Assembly (NCBI RefSeq): GCF_902806985.1 | Contig: NZ_CADCXY010000005.1 | Location: 62,001 to 126,000 of the forward strand | Direction: 5' to 3' | DNA length: 64,000 nt | Origin: Pseudidiomarina piscicola | GTDB taxonomy: Bacteria; Pseudomonadota; Gammaproteobacteria; Enterobacterales; Alteromonadaceae | In this document: positions 17,217-26,295 of the stretch, piece after piece | Numbering within the stretch: position 1 is the first letter of the stretch | Layout of the letters: every line of letters begins with the position of its first letter | Position numbers and translations under genes: made by a program | The notes under the pieces: generated by a model | The model's input: the letters and a program-made list of their open reading frames with translations, nothing else | What the model was told of the DNA's origin: nothing | Databases searched by the model: none

Positions 17217-19403
17217 ATGGAAATTAAAGTAAACTTTCTCGACAATTTACGCCTTGAGGCGAAATTTGATGACTTTACAGTGATCACCGATCAGCCGATT
17301 CGTTACAAAGGTGACGGGTCGGCACCGAGTCCGTTTGATTATTTCCTGGCGTCATCGGCTATGTGCGCGGCCTACTTTGTTAAAGTCTACTGCGTGGCAC
17401 GTGATATTCCGACCGAGAATATTCGACTGTCGCAAAATAATATCGTCGACCCAGAGAACCGCTACAACCAAGTGTTTAAGATTCAGGTTGAGCTGCCTGA
17501 CGACATTTCAGCTAAAGATCGACAAGGCATTTTGCGTTCCATCGACCGCTGTACGGTCAAGAAAGTCGTGCAAACGGGCCCCGACTTTCAAATTGAAGTC
17601 GTTGAGAACCTCGATGAAGATGCCCAGGCCTTGCTACTCGGCGACGTTAGCGACAACCAGCTGACCTATATCGAAGGTAAAGATCTACCACTTGAACAAA
17701 CGATCGCCAACATGACGCAGCTTTTAGCCGACTTAGGCATGAAGATAGAGATCGCATCTTGGCGCAATATTGTTCCCCATGTTTGGTCGTTACATATTCG
17801 TGATGCCGCTTCACCTATGTGTTTCACCAATGGTAAAGGCGCCTCTAAAGAGGCCGCTTTGGCATCTGCTTTGGGCGAATTTATTGAACGACTAAGCTGT
17901 AACTTTTTCTACAATGACCATTACTTTGGTGAAGCGCTCGCCCATGCTGACTTTGTTCACTACCCAAATGAGAAGTGGTTCGCACTCACCGAAGACGACA
18001 GCCTGCCAAGTGGCATTTTGGATGAACGCACCCGATCTATCTATGATCCCGAGAACGAGCTTCGTGGCTCGCACTTAATTGATACCAACTCCGGCAATAC
18101 CGAGCGCGGCATTTGTGCCTTGCCATTTAAGCGACATTCCGATGGTGAGACGGTCTATATTCCGTCCAATTTGATCGAAAACTTGTTCCTTAGTAACGGT
18201 ATGAGCGCCGGCAATACCTTAGCTGAAGCGCAGGTCCAGTGCCTCTCAGAAATTTTTGAGCGGGCGGTCAAAAAGCACATCATCGAAAATGAAATGGCTT
18301 TGCCTGACGTGCCTCCAGCAGTGTTGGCGCAATACCCGCACATCGTAGAAGGTATTAAGGGGCTTGAAGAGCAAGGTTATCCGGTCTTGGTGAAGGACGC
18401 TTCGCTTGGCGGACAGTTTCCGGTCGCCTGCGTCACCCTGATGAACCCGCGCACCGGAGGCGTTTTTGCCTCGTTTGGAGCCCACCCAAGTATGGCAGTG
18501 GCTATCGAGCGCAGTCTCACGGAACTCTTGCAGGGTCGCAGCTTTGAAGGCCTCAATGATCTTCCACCACCCACCTTTAATAGTATGGAAGTGACCGAAC
18601 CAAACAACTCAGTCGAGCACTTTATTGATTCCTCCGGTGTGGTGTCCTGGCGTTTCTTTAGCGCCAAAAGCGACATTGAGTTCTGCGAGTGGGATTTTTC
18701 CGGATCCAATGCGGAAGAAGCCGAAACCCTATTCGGTATTTTAGACCAGCTAGGCAAAGAGGCTTACATCGCTGTACATACAGATCTTGGCGCGCCAGTT
18801 TGCCGCATACTTGTGCCTGATTATTCTGAAGTTTACCCCGTAGACGATCTGATTTGGGATAATACCAACCAAGCTTTAGATTACCGAGAAGATATTCTTA
18901 ACCTGCACCGCTTGGATCAACAACAGTTGGAAAGCCTTGTCGAGCGCCTCGAAGAGAGCCAGTTGGACAATTACTTAGATATTGGCACCTTGATTGGTAT
19001 CGTTTTCGATGAAAACACAGAGTGGGGTCAACTGACGATTCTTGAGCTCAAGTTACTTATTTATCTTGCCCTACAACGTCACGATGAAGCGCTCGAGTTG
19101 GTGGAGGCGTTCTTGCAATACAACGATAACACCGTCACCCGCGTTCTGTTCTACCGTGCGATGCAAGCTGCGCTCGAAATCGAATTGGATGAAGAGCTGG
19201 ATATGGCTGACTTCTTACATAGCCTGGAGCGCATGTACGGCGTTGAAACCATGACCTCTGTCGTCGGTTCGGTTGCAGGCACCAAAACCTTTGCGGGCCT
19301 CACCCCAACCAACATGCAGCTTGAGGGGCTAGACAAACATCAACGCCTACTAGAAAGCTATCAAAAACTGCATGCCGCACGAGCTCTTTTAGCCACCTCT
19401 TGA
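17217..19403 (+). CDS. OsmC-YcaO fusion protein
   Basis: A 728-residue two-domain protein. Residues 1-135 are OsmC-like, with both redox cysteines present (C50 in SSAMCAAYF and C112 in DRCTVKK), as in thiol-dependent hydroperoxide reductases. Residues from about 170 are YcaO-like, with the ATP-binding helices seen as SKEAALASALGEFIERLSC and QVQCLSEIFERAVK, followed by the C-terminal helical tail found in E. coli YcaO. YcaO proteins use ATP to activate backbone amides. E. coli YcaO is linked to RimO-dependent methylthiolation of ribosomal protein S12, though the mechanism is unsettled. No RimO gene is in the window. The last 15 bases overlap the convergent EAL gene. Confidence 0.88.
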   Translation: MEIKVNFLDNLRLEAKFDDFTVITDQPIRYKGDGSAPSPFDYFLASSAMCAAYFVKVYCVARDIPTENIRLSQNNIVDPENRYNQVFKIQVELPDDISAKDRQGILRSIDRCTVKKVVQTGPDFQIEVVENLDEDAQALLLGDVSDNQLTYIEGKDLPLEQTIANMTQLLADLGMKIEIASWRNIVPHVWSLHIRDAASPMCFTNGKGASKEAALASALGEFIERLSCNFFYNDHYFGEALAHADFVHYPNEKWFALTEDDSLPSGILDERTRSIYDPENELRGSHLIDTNSGNTERGICALPFKRHSDGETVYIPSNLIENLFLSNGMSAGNTLAEAQVQCLSEIFERAVKKHIIENEMALPDVPPAVLAQYPHIVEGIKGLEEQGYPVLVKDASLGGQFPVACVTLMNPRTGGVFASFGAHPSMAVAIERSLTELLQGRSFEGLNDLPPPTFNSMEVTEPNNSVEHFIDSSGVVSWRFFSAKSDIEFCEWDFSGSNAEEAETLFGILDQLGKEAYIAVHTDLGAPVCRILVPDYSEVYPVDDLIWDNTNQALDYREDILNLHRLDQQQLESLVERLEESQLDNYLDIGTLIGIVFDENTEWGQLTILELKLLIYLALQRHDEALELVEAFLQYNDNTVTRVLFYRAMQAALEIELDEELDMADFLHSLERMYGVETMTSVVGSVAGTKTFAGLTPTNMQLEGLDKHQRLLESYQKLHAARALLATS

Positions 19404-20633
19404 GGTGGCTTTCGCGCGCTCTATAATCGTACTGAATTCTTCGGGACGTGCAAAAAAGTACCCTTGAAAGTTACTAACGCCGAGGCCCTTTAACGTATCG
19501 AGTTCAGCTTGCGTTTCAACACCTTCGGCGACGGTTTGTATCTCTGAAGATTCCGCAAACGCAACTAACGCTGCGACCAACGCTTGACGCTTAGTGTCCC
19601 CCTCAATCGCTCGAATCAAATTCATATCTAACTTGATAATATCAGGCTCTAACTCGATGATATGCCGCAGACTCGCAAACCCAGAGCCAACGTCGTCAAT
19701 AGCGATCTCGAGTCCTTTATCAACTAAAGGCTGAAGCTTTCGAGCAAACACGGAATAGTCATCAATTTCTGTGTGTTCGGTGATCTCTAAGACCAAGGCA
19801 TTCGGGTCAATGCCTTCTAGCAGCGCAAACAAGTTACCATTCAACATCAAATTCGGTGAAACATTGAGCGATAGTTTTACCAGCAACTGGGACTCTTCCG
19901 CTAATGCCAGATGCTCTAGAGCCTTAAGTAGTATTAACGATTCAATATAGATACCCAGCCCAACAGATTCAGCCTCGTCTATCCATTCATTCGGAGGACG
20001 ATACGGCGATGAGTTAAAGCGAGCTAAGGTTTCATAGAAGAGAACTTGCGAGTTGTCAGCGTCAACAACCGGCTGAAACCGTAACTGAAGGTTGTTTGTT
20101 TCAGCGACACTTTTAATTCGGTGCGTACTCTCCGCAATGCGCTCATCGCGCTCAACTTTTTTGCGCATCAGCTGCCCAATCGTGGCAGCGACGACGTGCA
20201 AAAAACCAAGATCTCGATCAGATAAATATTCCGCCGGCGAGCTATCGTAGCAGCATAAGGTACCGTAGACACGGTTATCCTTTAAATAGACCGGTACCCC
20301 CGCGTAAGAGCCAATCCCGAGCTCCTCGGTTACGGGCAAGCTAGCGGTAATCGCGTTCTCTTGGGTATCGCGAATAATCGGCGGTAGTACTCCGTCTAAT
20401 ATGCGTTTACAGTAAGTTTTTTCACATTCATCGCCATGCCCTCGAATGGGGATCTCTTGGCGGCCACTGTCTGCACTTACGTAACGAAAAATTCGCTTGC
20501 CATCGGTGATTTCAGACAGAAACGCGACTTCCATATTTAGGTGACGCCGAACAGACTCGAGCAATTCATCTAAATTGCTCTCACTTTCTTCGTCTGGCAC
20601 CTTAAGTAGTTCTTCGAGAGGGTTTGCAGCCAT
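19389..20633 (-). CDS. GAF-EAL cyclic di-GMP phosphodiesterase
   Basis: A 414-residue cytoplasmic protein. A GAF domain occupies about 20-165 and an EAL domain about 175-405. Catalytic features of EAL enzymes are present: the signature reads ETLAR instead of EALxR, then LNVSPNLM, LEITEHTE, IDDVGSGFASL, the lysine in IIKLDMNLI, AEGVET and NFQGYFFARP. The substitution is at the non-liganding alanine, so hydrolysis of c-di-GMP to pGpG is expected. The GAF domain lies where a small-ligand sensor would. No membrane segment or GGDEF domain is present. It converges on the OsmC-YcaO gene. Confidence 0.88.
   Translation of the reverse strand: MAANPLEELLKVPDEESESNLDELLESVRRHLNMEVAFLSEITDGKRIFRYVSADSGRQEIPIRGHGDECEKTYCKRILDGVLPPIIRDTQENAITASLPVTEELGIGSYAGVPVYLKDNRVYGTLCCYDSSPAEYLSDRDLGFLHVVAATIGQLMRKKVERDERIAESTHRIKSVAETNNLQLRFQPVVDADNSQVLFYETLARFNSSPYRPPNEWIDEAESVGLGIYIESLILLKALEHLALAEESQLLVKLSLNVSPNLMLNGNLFALLEGIDPNALVLEITEHTEIDDYSVFARKLQPLVDKGLEIAIDDVGSGFASLRHIIELEPDIIKLDMNLIRAIEGDTKRQALVAALVAFAESSEIQTVAEGVETQAELDTLKGLGVSNFQGYFFARPEEFSTIIERAKATSRGG
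19391..19410. terminator. Hairpin spanning the overlapping 3' ends of the ycaO-like and EAL genes
   Basis: A perfect 8-bp stem (19391-19398 with 19403-19410) closes a CTTG loop. The stop codons of both convergent genes sit in or at the edge of it. T-runs are short, so termination strength is doubtful, but a shared bidirectional end is likely. Confidence 0.4.
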
Positions 20634-20729
20634 CGTCGTTTCGCTCCATAAATCAATTTACAGCCGGCAAGCTGTAATCATACTATATGGACAAGGTTCT
20701 GCAAAAATTTTAACGACGAGCTACATAAT

Positions 20730-21578
20730 TTAAACGTTACTATAGTTGTCTATGTGGTCGAACGCAGCTCTTAGGCCGGCGTTATAGCCAATATCTAACC
20801 GTTGTGGCTGCCGAGTGAATCGGCCCACCGGAAAGCCCTCTGGCGGGGCGATAACATGCACTTTGCAGTCGTCTGGCGGTGCATGAATGAAATCGATGGT
20901 CGCATTATAACGTTCAGCACGGGCCTCGATCGCATCGCAAAGCTTTGGGTACTGACTCAAAATACGGCGCGTTATTGCCATCGAGCGCCCAGCTTTTTTG
21001 CGATAACCCTGCGCACGCGATAACACCACGGTAATGTCACGTGCCCCCATTTCGTAGGCTTTTAACACCGGTATAGAATCCGCTACGCCGCCATCGGTCA
21101 TAGCAATGCCATCGACTTCTGAAAAGTCGCGAAAGGCGATCGGAATTGCACACGACGCCGGAAAGAGTTGATGCAGGTTTTGCGCGTTTACCTCGATATA
21201 GCAAGGCGCTCCGTCGTCGACCCGGGTGGTCACCACATACAGCGGCACCCCACCCGATTGATAACGCTCAAAATGCAATTCGATAGTGTTATACGACGTC
21301 CGCCAAAGCCACTCGACATCGCAAAGGTGGCCGCCTAAAAGCCCTCGCATTGGGTCAATGAAGTCCTTTGACTGCGCTAGTTCAGTAAGGATCCGATAGC
21401 TGCGTTGGTAATCGTCGGTGAGGTACCCGATCAAGTTGGTGGAGCCTGACGACACCCCAAGCGCAAAGTCAAAAGGCTTAAACGACTCACGCATAAAGCC
21501 GTCGAGCACACCTGCCGCAAAAATCCCCCGCATGGCGCCGCCCTCAACAACAAGCGCCGAGGCTCTCCTTTCTTGCAT
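20730..21578 (-). CDS. Patatin-like phospholipase
   Basis: A 282-residue patatin-domain protein of the YjjU type. The oxyanion-hole motif is GGAMRG (13-18), the nucleophile is S43 in GVSSG, and the catalytic aspartate is D162 in DGGVADS. These form the Ser-Asp dyad of lipid acyl hydrolases. There is no signal peptide, so it acts in the cytoplasm or at the inner membrane face. It lies downstream of the S10 peptidase gene on the same strand with a 61-base gap, and may be read through from it. Confidence 0.88.
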   Translation of the reverse strand: MQERRASALVVEGGAMRGIFAAGVLDGFMRESFKPFDFALGVSSGSTNLIGYLTDDYQRSYRILTELAQSKDFIDPMRGLLGGHLCDVEWLWRTSYNTIELHFERYQSGGVPLYVVTTRVDDGAPCYIEVNAQNLHQLFPASCAIPIAFRDFSEVDGIAMTDGGVADSIPVLKAYEMGARDITVVLSRAQGYRKKAGRSMAITRRILSQYPKLCDAIEARAERYNATIDFIHAPPDDCKVHVIAPPEGFPVGRFTRQPQRLDIGYNAGLRAAFDHIDNYSNV

Positions 21579-21639
21579 GTCGCTTACTCCCTGCTTCGAC
21601 CTTTGTGTAAACGCGGCACTTTATGTGCGCACAGCAGTA

Positions 21640-23172
21640 TTACTCAACACCTCTGGATTGCGCTTTGATGAACGCTCGGGTGTCTTCTAGTAATGCCTGT
21701 CGGGCTGGCTCGTGCACATACATCATGTGGCCACCATGATAATAATGGTACTGAATATCTTCGCCAGCGATGCCATGCCGATTAAGGGTATACTCGGCGT
21801 CAAAAAACGGTGTGACCAGATCATAGTAACCTGATGCAACCATCACCTTCAGCGCTGGCGTACTGCGCAGCACATCAGCTAAGTCTGGTGTGGTATTCAC
21901 ATAATGAGGCTCCCAAGAACGACCCTCCGGCGCTAAACTCCAACGCCATTTTCCCGACAGTTCAGGGTCCGATGGATTCAAATAAGTACGTTGCCAATCG
22001 ATTCCTAAATCATTACGCATATAGTGCATCAACGACGCTTTATAGGCTGGCGATATGGCGCGCGATGCATCTGAGCGGGGCCCGGCAGCGACATCATCAC
22101 GCTCATCTTTAGTGTAACGACTATCAAGTCGACCCACCGCAATACCCTGGTCACGCATTAGCTCTTTAGCAAAACGAAAGGCATTAATACGTAGGTCAAC
22201 TCGCTCGATATATTCTTTGCTTAGACCGGTGAAATGCTGCAACTTAGTGACCAACTCGGCACGTTCGTCGGCACTTAACAGATTCCCTTTAAACAGCCCA
22301 GGTAGTAGTTCTTCAGTAGCAAACTCTCGGCTCTCTTGAATGAAGCTCTCAAAATCGCCTGAGGTATCGACCTTACCGTGATACCAGGCTGTCGCAGCCA
22401 TCGTTGGAACGTAAGTGATATAAGAAATGATATTGTCGTCGATATAGGGGCTCGAACCCTGATAATCGAGGGCCTGCGACACGAATACAATACCATTGAC
22501 ACCTATCACATGGTCATCAAGTAGCACCTTGGCCACCGCAGCTGCTCGAGTGGTACCAAAACTTTCACCAAGTAAAAACACCGGCGAGTTCCAACGATTG
22601 TTCTCGGTTAACCATTTAGCAATAAACGCCGCCATCGATTTGGCGTCCTGAGTTAGCCCCCAAAAGTCTTCTTTTTTACCTTCGCCGATGGCGCGCGAAA
22701 ACCCCGTACCCACAGGATCCACAAACACCATGTCGGTCACATCCAGTATCGTTTCAGGGGCATCTTTGATGCTATAAGGTGCCGGACCCGGATGCGCTGC
22801 ATCACTTGGCACGACAATACGTTTCGGCCCATAACCACCCATATGTAGCCAGTTCGACGACGACCCCGGGCCACCATTCCAGATAAAAGTTACCGGCCGG
22901 TTATCCTTGCTCTGAGCCACATAATCGAACGAGAAAATAGCTGCAGTTGGTTCGCCTTCGCTATTTCGCAAATAGGTTTCACCGGCGTCCACGGTGTAGC
23001 TCACGCGATCGCCATTAAAGGTACCTTTGTGTTTTGAAACAAAGCGCGTCGGTTCAGGCACGGCCTGCACGTCTTCGGCTTGCGCGCCAGCGATACCCGC
23101 GGCCATGCTAGTAGATGTCGGAGCCAACAGCGCAACTGAGAACAAGATCGAAGATAAAGTAGCTAATTTCAT
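21640..23172 (-). CDS. S10 family serine carboxypeptidase-like enzyme
   Basis: A 510-residue exported peptidase with a signal peptide ending near residue 25. S10 hallmarks are clear: the substrate-binding NGGPGSSS at 99-106, the nucleophile S204 in GESFG, a late catalytic Asp in ASGYYDLVTPF, and the His in YYHGGHMMY. It should release C-terminal residues from peptides in the periplasm or outside the cell. Such enzymes are frequent in marine protein-degrading gammaproteobacteria. The ATG lies about 75 bases downstream of the tRNA-Ile gene on the same strand, so read-through from the tRNA promoter is conceivable. Confidence 0.9.
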   Translation of the reverse strand: MKLATLSSILFSVALLAPTSTSMAAGIAGAQAEDVQAVPEPTRFVSKHKGTFNGDRVSYTVDAGETYLRNSEGEPTAAIFSFDYVAQSKDNRPVTFIWNGGPGSSSNWLHMGGYGPKRIVVPSDAAHPGPAPYSIKDAPETILDVTDMVFVDPVGTGFSRAIGEGKKEDFWGLTQDAKSMAAFIAKWLTENNRWNSPVFLLGESFGTTRAAAVAKVLLDDHVIGVNGIVFVSQALDYQGSSPYIDDNIISYITYVPTMAATAWYHGKVDTSGDFESFIQESREFATEELLPGLFKGNLLSADERAELVTKLQHFTGLSKEYIERVDLRINAFRFAKELMRDQGIAVGRLDSRYTKDERDDVAAGPRSDASRAISPAYKASLMHYMRNDLGIDWQRTYLNPSDPELSGKWRWSLAPEGRSWEPHYVNTTPDLADVLRSTPALKVMVASGYYDLVTPFFDAEYTLNRHGIAGEDIQYHYYHGGHMMYVHEPARQALLEDTRAFIKAQSRGVE

Positions 23173-23245
23173 ACTTTCATTCCCTAAACGATAGATGAAA
23201 TCAGATTACCACAAATGAAGAAAATGTGGCCAGTTCGGAATAGAA

Positions 23246-23322
23246 TGGTGGCCCCTCCCAGACTTGAACTGGGGACCTACCGATTATGAGTCGGGTGCTC
23301 TAACCAACTGAGCTAAGGGGCC
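23246..23322 (-). tRNA. ileX: tRNA-Ile2 (anticodon CAU)
   Basis: A 77-base cloverleaf with encoded CCA. The acceptor GGCCCCT pairs with AGGGGCC, and the 7-base anticodon loop is CTCATAA, giving anticodon CAT. The sequence is close to what I recall of E. coli ileX rather than to initiator or elongator methionine tRNAs: it has the GGCCCC acceptor and a CGA-CTCATAA-TCG anticodon arm. The wobble C must be changed to lysidine by TilS to read AUA as isoleucine. The outermost anticodon-stem pair (27-43) is a C-T mismatch. Confidence 0.93.
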
Positions 23323-23352
23323 ATTACAGATAGGAATTGCAAAGCGGGCGCA

Positions 23353-23381
23353 AGTATATGAAATTTTGGCCCGCTTGTCAT
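23353..23381 (-). promoter_or_regulatory. Sigma-70 promoter of tRNA-Ile2, GC-rich discriminator
   Basis: Reading on the minus strand, ATGACA (23376-23381) and TATACT (23353-23358) each match the consensus at 5 of 6 positions and are spaced exactly 17 bases. They are followed by TTGCGCCCGC, a GC-rich discriminator typical of stable-RNA promoters under stringent control. The tRNA 5' end is about 24 bases past the expected start point. Confidence 0.75.
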
Positions 23382-23399
23382 GACCCAGAGGGGCAATTT

Positions 23400-24194
23400 T
23401 TAGAGTTTTATGTCGTAGAATTTCGCTGCGTTACGCGCGAAAACTTTGTCGATGGCTTCGTCGCTATCGAGCGCACCGGCAACCATGCTGATGTCGGTCC
23501 GATTGAACGGACGTTCGGCGCGGTTCGACGGCAAGTCGGTACCAAACATAAGACAATCTGGGTTGGTTTCGTACAGTTTCTTCACCGCTTCGGCCACGTC
23601 CACTTCAGTACGACCAAAACCACTGGCTTTAATATGCACGCCGGCTTCTGCCAGTTTACGCACTTGTGATAGGCCTGAGCGGGCCATGCCAAGATGGTCC
23701 ACCGACGCTTTAGGTAGCTTGATGAGCTTTGGAATAATTTCGTCAAGCTCACGGCTGTCGACGTACATTTCAAGGTGCCAACCGGCCAATTCCCAAATAC
23801 GCATGCCGAAATCGACCAGGTTATCTAAGCCGCTGACAACGCCCCGCTTGAGGTTCACGCGAACACCACGCACGCCACTGTCACGTAGCGACAAGATCTT
23901 TTCATCTGACACGCTGCTCGGCAGGTTGGTGATCCCCACAAACTGCGAACCTAACCCATCAAGGGCAGGTTTCAAATATTTCTGATCAAAGCCCTGTGGT
24001 GATCCGGACACCACCACGCCACCTACTATCGGTAGATCACGCGTGCGGTGTTGATAGTCTTCCACCGAAAATGGTGGCGGCAAAAATCCCTGATTCTCGA
24101 TCAGTGGATACGTATCATTATAAATATGCAGATGCGCATCAATGATTCGATGAGGTTGTGGTGCATCAGTGATTTTTTGATCCGTTGCTGTCAT
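23400..24194 (-). CDS. Amidohydrolase family metal-dependent hydrolase
   Basis: A 264-residue TIM-barrel amidohydrolase of the COG3618/amidohydrolase-2 type, which includes 2-pyrone-4,6-dicarboxylate lactonases. Metal-site residues are H21 and H23 in DAHLHIY, H167 in VDHLGMA and D220 in FGTDLPSN. There is no signal peptide. The substrate is probably a lactone or cyclic amide but cannot be told. It sits between rpoD and the tRNA gene and shows no pathway neighbours. A TTTT-rich stretch follows its stop but without a convincing hairpin. Confidence 0.82.
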   Translation of the reverse strand: MTATDQKITDAPQPHRIIDAHLHIYNDTYPLIENQGFLPPPFSVEDYQHRTRDLPIVGGVVVSGSPQGFDQKYLKPALDGLGSQFVGITNLPSSVSDEKILSLRDSGVRGVRVNLKRGVVSGLDNLVDFGMRIWELAGWHLEMYVDSRELDEIIPKLIKLPKASVDHLGMARSGLSQVRKLAEAGVHIKASGFGRTEVDVAEAVKKLYETNPDCLMFGTDLPSNRAERPFNRTDISMVAGALDSDEAIDKVFARNAAKFYDIKL

Positions 24195-24277
24195 AACGTA
24201 TCCTTTTCAGCGAAGTTAGCTTCACCTTAACAAATTTAGCGGCTGATTTCATCTCAGTCGCCGGAGACTGTCGTTAC

Positions 24278-24311
24278 AAAAAAGCCCCTGAGCTTTTGGC
24301 GTCAAGGGCTT
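24278..24311 (-). terminator. Intrinsic terminator of rpoD
   Basis: On the minus strand GCCCTTGA (24302-24309) pairs with TCAGGGGC (24284-24291) around a 10-base loop, with one G-T pair, and is followed directly by six T residues. It lies 32 bases past the rpoD stop. Confidence 0.8.
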
Positions 24312-24342
24312 TCGAGTAAGAGGCGTTTATTTCTAAAAGCTC

Positions 24343-26181
24343 TTACTCGTCGAGAAACGACTTCAATTGCTCAGATCGGCTAGGGTGACGCAACTTGCGT
24401 AGCGCCTTCGCTTCGATCTGTCGAATGCGTTCCCGGGTAACATCGAACTGTTTACCCACCTCTTCCAACGTATGGTCCGTATTCATATCAATACCGAAGC
24501 GCATACGCAAGACTTTAGCTTCCCGTTGCGTTAGGCCACCAAGCACTTCGCGCACCGAGTTGCGTAAGCTTTCGGAGGTTGCCGAGTCGACCGGTAAATC
24601 GAGCGTGGTGTCTTCAATAAAATCGCCAAGATGCGAATCTTCATCGTCGCCAATCGGCGTTTCCATGGAGATAGGTTCTTTAGCTATTTTCAGCACCTTG
24701 CGAATTTTGTCTTCTGGCATCACCATGCGTTCTGCCAGTTCTTCAGGCAGCGGCTCACGGCCCATTTCTTGCAGCATTTGCCGCGAGATCCGGTTCAATT
24801 TATTGATCGTTTCGATCATGTGAACGGGGATCCGAATGGTACGTGCTTGGTCTGCAATCGAACGGGTAATCGCCTGACGAATCCACCAGGTTGCATAGGT
24901 CGAAAACTTATAACCACGACGGTATTCAAACTTATCAACCGCCTTCATCAAACCGATGTTACCTTCCTGAATTAAGTCGAGGAACTGTAAGCCACGGTTG
25001 GTATATTTTTTCGCAATTGAAATGACCAAGCGCAAGTTTGCTTCGACCATTTCTTTTTTCGCACGGCGCGCTTTCGCTTCGCCAATCGACATGCGACGGT
25101 TAATATCTTTGACCTTCGCAATGGTAAGCCCAGTTTCAACTTCAACCTCAGACAGTTTCACAATGCAGCGTTCTAACTCAGGCTGCAGTTCGGTCAAAGC
25201 TTGCGAGTAAGCTTCATCACTGGCGATGGCAAAATCTAACCATGCGGTGTTGTTTTCGTTGCCGGCAAAAGCTTTCATGAAGGTGCGTTTTGGCATTTGA
25301 GCCTGTTCCACACTCATTTTCATGATCAAGCGTTCTTGCACACGCACCCGATGCATCATGTCGCGCATGTCTTTAACAAGGCGGTCAAATTGCTTCGGCA
25401 CTAGGCGGAACTGCTTGAACAAATCGCTTAGCGCTTCAATCTCGGTGCGAGCTTTCGCATGGTCGCGACCATGCTTGCTGATTGCTTTGCGGGTTTTTTC
25501 GTATTGCGCACGCAATTCGCCGAACTTCTGACGTGCGAACTCAGGGTCGATACCGCCCTCGTTTGCATCATCATCATCGTCGTCGTCATCTTCGTCGTCG
25601 TCTTCATCTTCCAGTTCTTCTTCTGAAAGTTCAGAGCCGATATGTGTGGCGGCGACGGGTGCTTCGTCAACTTCGTTTGGATCGATGAAGCCCGAGATGA
25701 TATCCGTTAGGCGCATCTCTTCAGCTTCACACTGGTCCCATTGATCGAGTAAGAAGTTAATTGCTTCTGGATACTCGGCAACAGAACATTGGACTTGGTT
25801 AATGCCTTCTTCGATGCGCTTAGCAATGTCGATCTCGCCTTCACGAGTCAACAGCTCGACGGTTCCCATTTCCCGCATGTACATACGCACAGGATCGGTC
25901 GTACGACCAAGTTCGCCATCGACACTAGCGAGCGCTTGAGCTGCTGCTTCTGCGGCATCTTCATCGGCGGTGTCTTCACTCATCATCAAGTCATCGGCAT
26001 CAGGGGCATTTTCAAACACCTTGATACCCATGTCGTTGATCATGGCTATAATATCTTCGATTTGATCGGAATCTACAATCTCAGAAGGTAAATGATCGTT
26101 AACCTCAGCAAAAGTCAGGTAACCCTGCTCTTTTCCTTTGGCAATAAGAATTCTGAGTTGTGATTGACGACTCTGCTGCAT
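24343..26181 (-). CDS. rpoD: RNA polymerase primary sigma factor sigma-70
   Basis: A 612-residue RpoD. Region 1.1 lies at about 5-80; region 1.2 begins near [11 protein letters not shown] (96-106). A non-conserved insertion of about 250 residues follows, then regions 2 ([58 protein letters not shown]), 3 and 4 with the helix-turn-helix [28 protein letters not shown]. It directs RNA polymerase to housekeeping promoters. The non-conserved region carries an almost pure Asp/Glu stretch at 187-204. It closes the rpsU-dnaG-rpoD locus, but an extra gene and its terminator separate it from dnaG, so it probably has its own promoter. Confidence 0.97.
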   Translation of the reverse strand: MQQSRQSQLRILIAKGKEQGYLTFAEVNDHLPSEIVDSDQIEDIIAMINDMGIKVFENAPDADDLMMSEDTADEDAAEAAAQALASVDGELGRTTDPVRMYMREMGTVELLTREGEIDIAKRIEEGINQVQCSVAEYPEAINFLLDQWDQCEAEEMRLTDIISGFIDPNEVDEAPVAATHIGSELSEEELEDEDDDEDDDDDDDDANEGGIDPEFARQKFGELRAQYEKTRKAISKHGRDHAKARTEIEALSDLFKQFRLVPKQFDRLVKDMRDMMHRVRVQERLIMKMSVEQAQMPKRTFMKAFAGNENNTAWLDFAIASDEAYSQALTELQPELERCIVKLSEVEVETGLTIAKVKDINRRMSIGEAKARRAKKEMVEANLRLVISIAKKYTNRGLQFLDLIQEGNIGLMKAVDKFEYRRGYKFSTYATWWIRQAITRSIADQARTIRIPVHMIETINKLNRISRQMLQEMGREPLPEELAERMVMPEDKIRKVLKIAKEPISMETPIGDDEDSHLGDFIEDTTLDLPVDSATSESLRNSVREVLGGLTQREAKVLRMRFGIDMNTDHTLEEVGKQFDVTRERIRQIEAKALRKLRHPSRSEQLKSFLDE

Positions 26182-26215
26182 ACAGATCTACCACCTGTGA
26201 TTTCAAATGGATAAA

Positions 26216-26256
26216 TAAAAACCGGTCTTAAACGGATAAATCAAATTCAAGACCGG
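26216..26256 (-). terminator. Intrinsic terminator of the DUF3192 gene
   Basis: On the minus strand an 8-bp perfect stem (26249-26256 with 26222-26229) with a 19-base loop is followed by TTTTTATTT. It separates the DUF3192 gene from rpoD. Confidence 0.65.
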
Positions 26257-26295
26257 AAATTGTAGCAGATTTTGCAGTTTTGAGCCAGAAATTAA

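Noticed and set aside
20023-20040. Inactive EAL domain because the signature reads ETL
   Set aside because: Only the non-liganding alanine is changed. The Glu and the other metal and catalytic residues are all present.
25428-25670. Met/Thr-rich open frame opposite or within rpoD
   Set aside because: It is a shadow of the acidic GAT/GAC tract of rpoD in another frame, with no ribosome-binding site.
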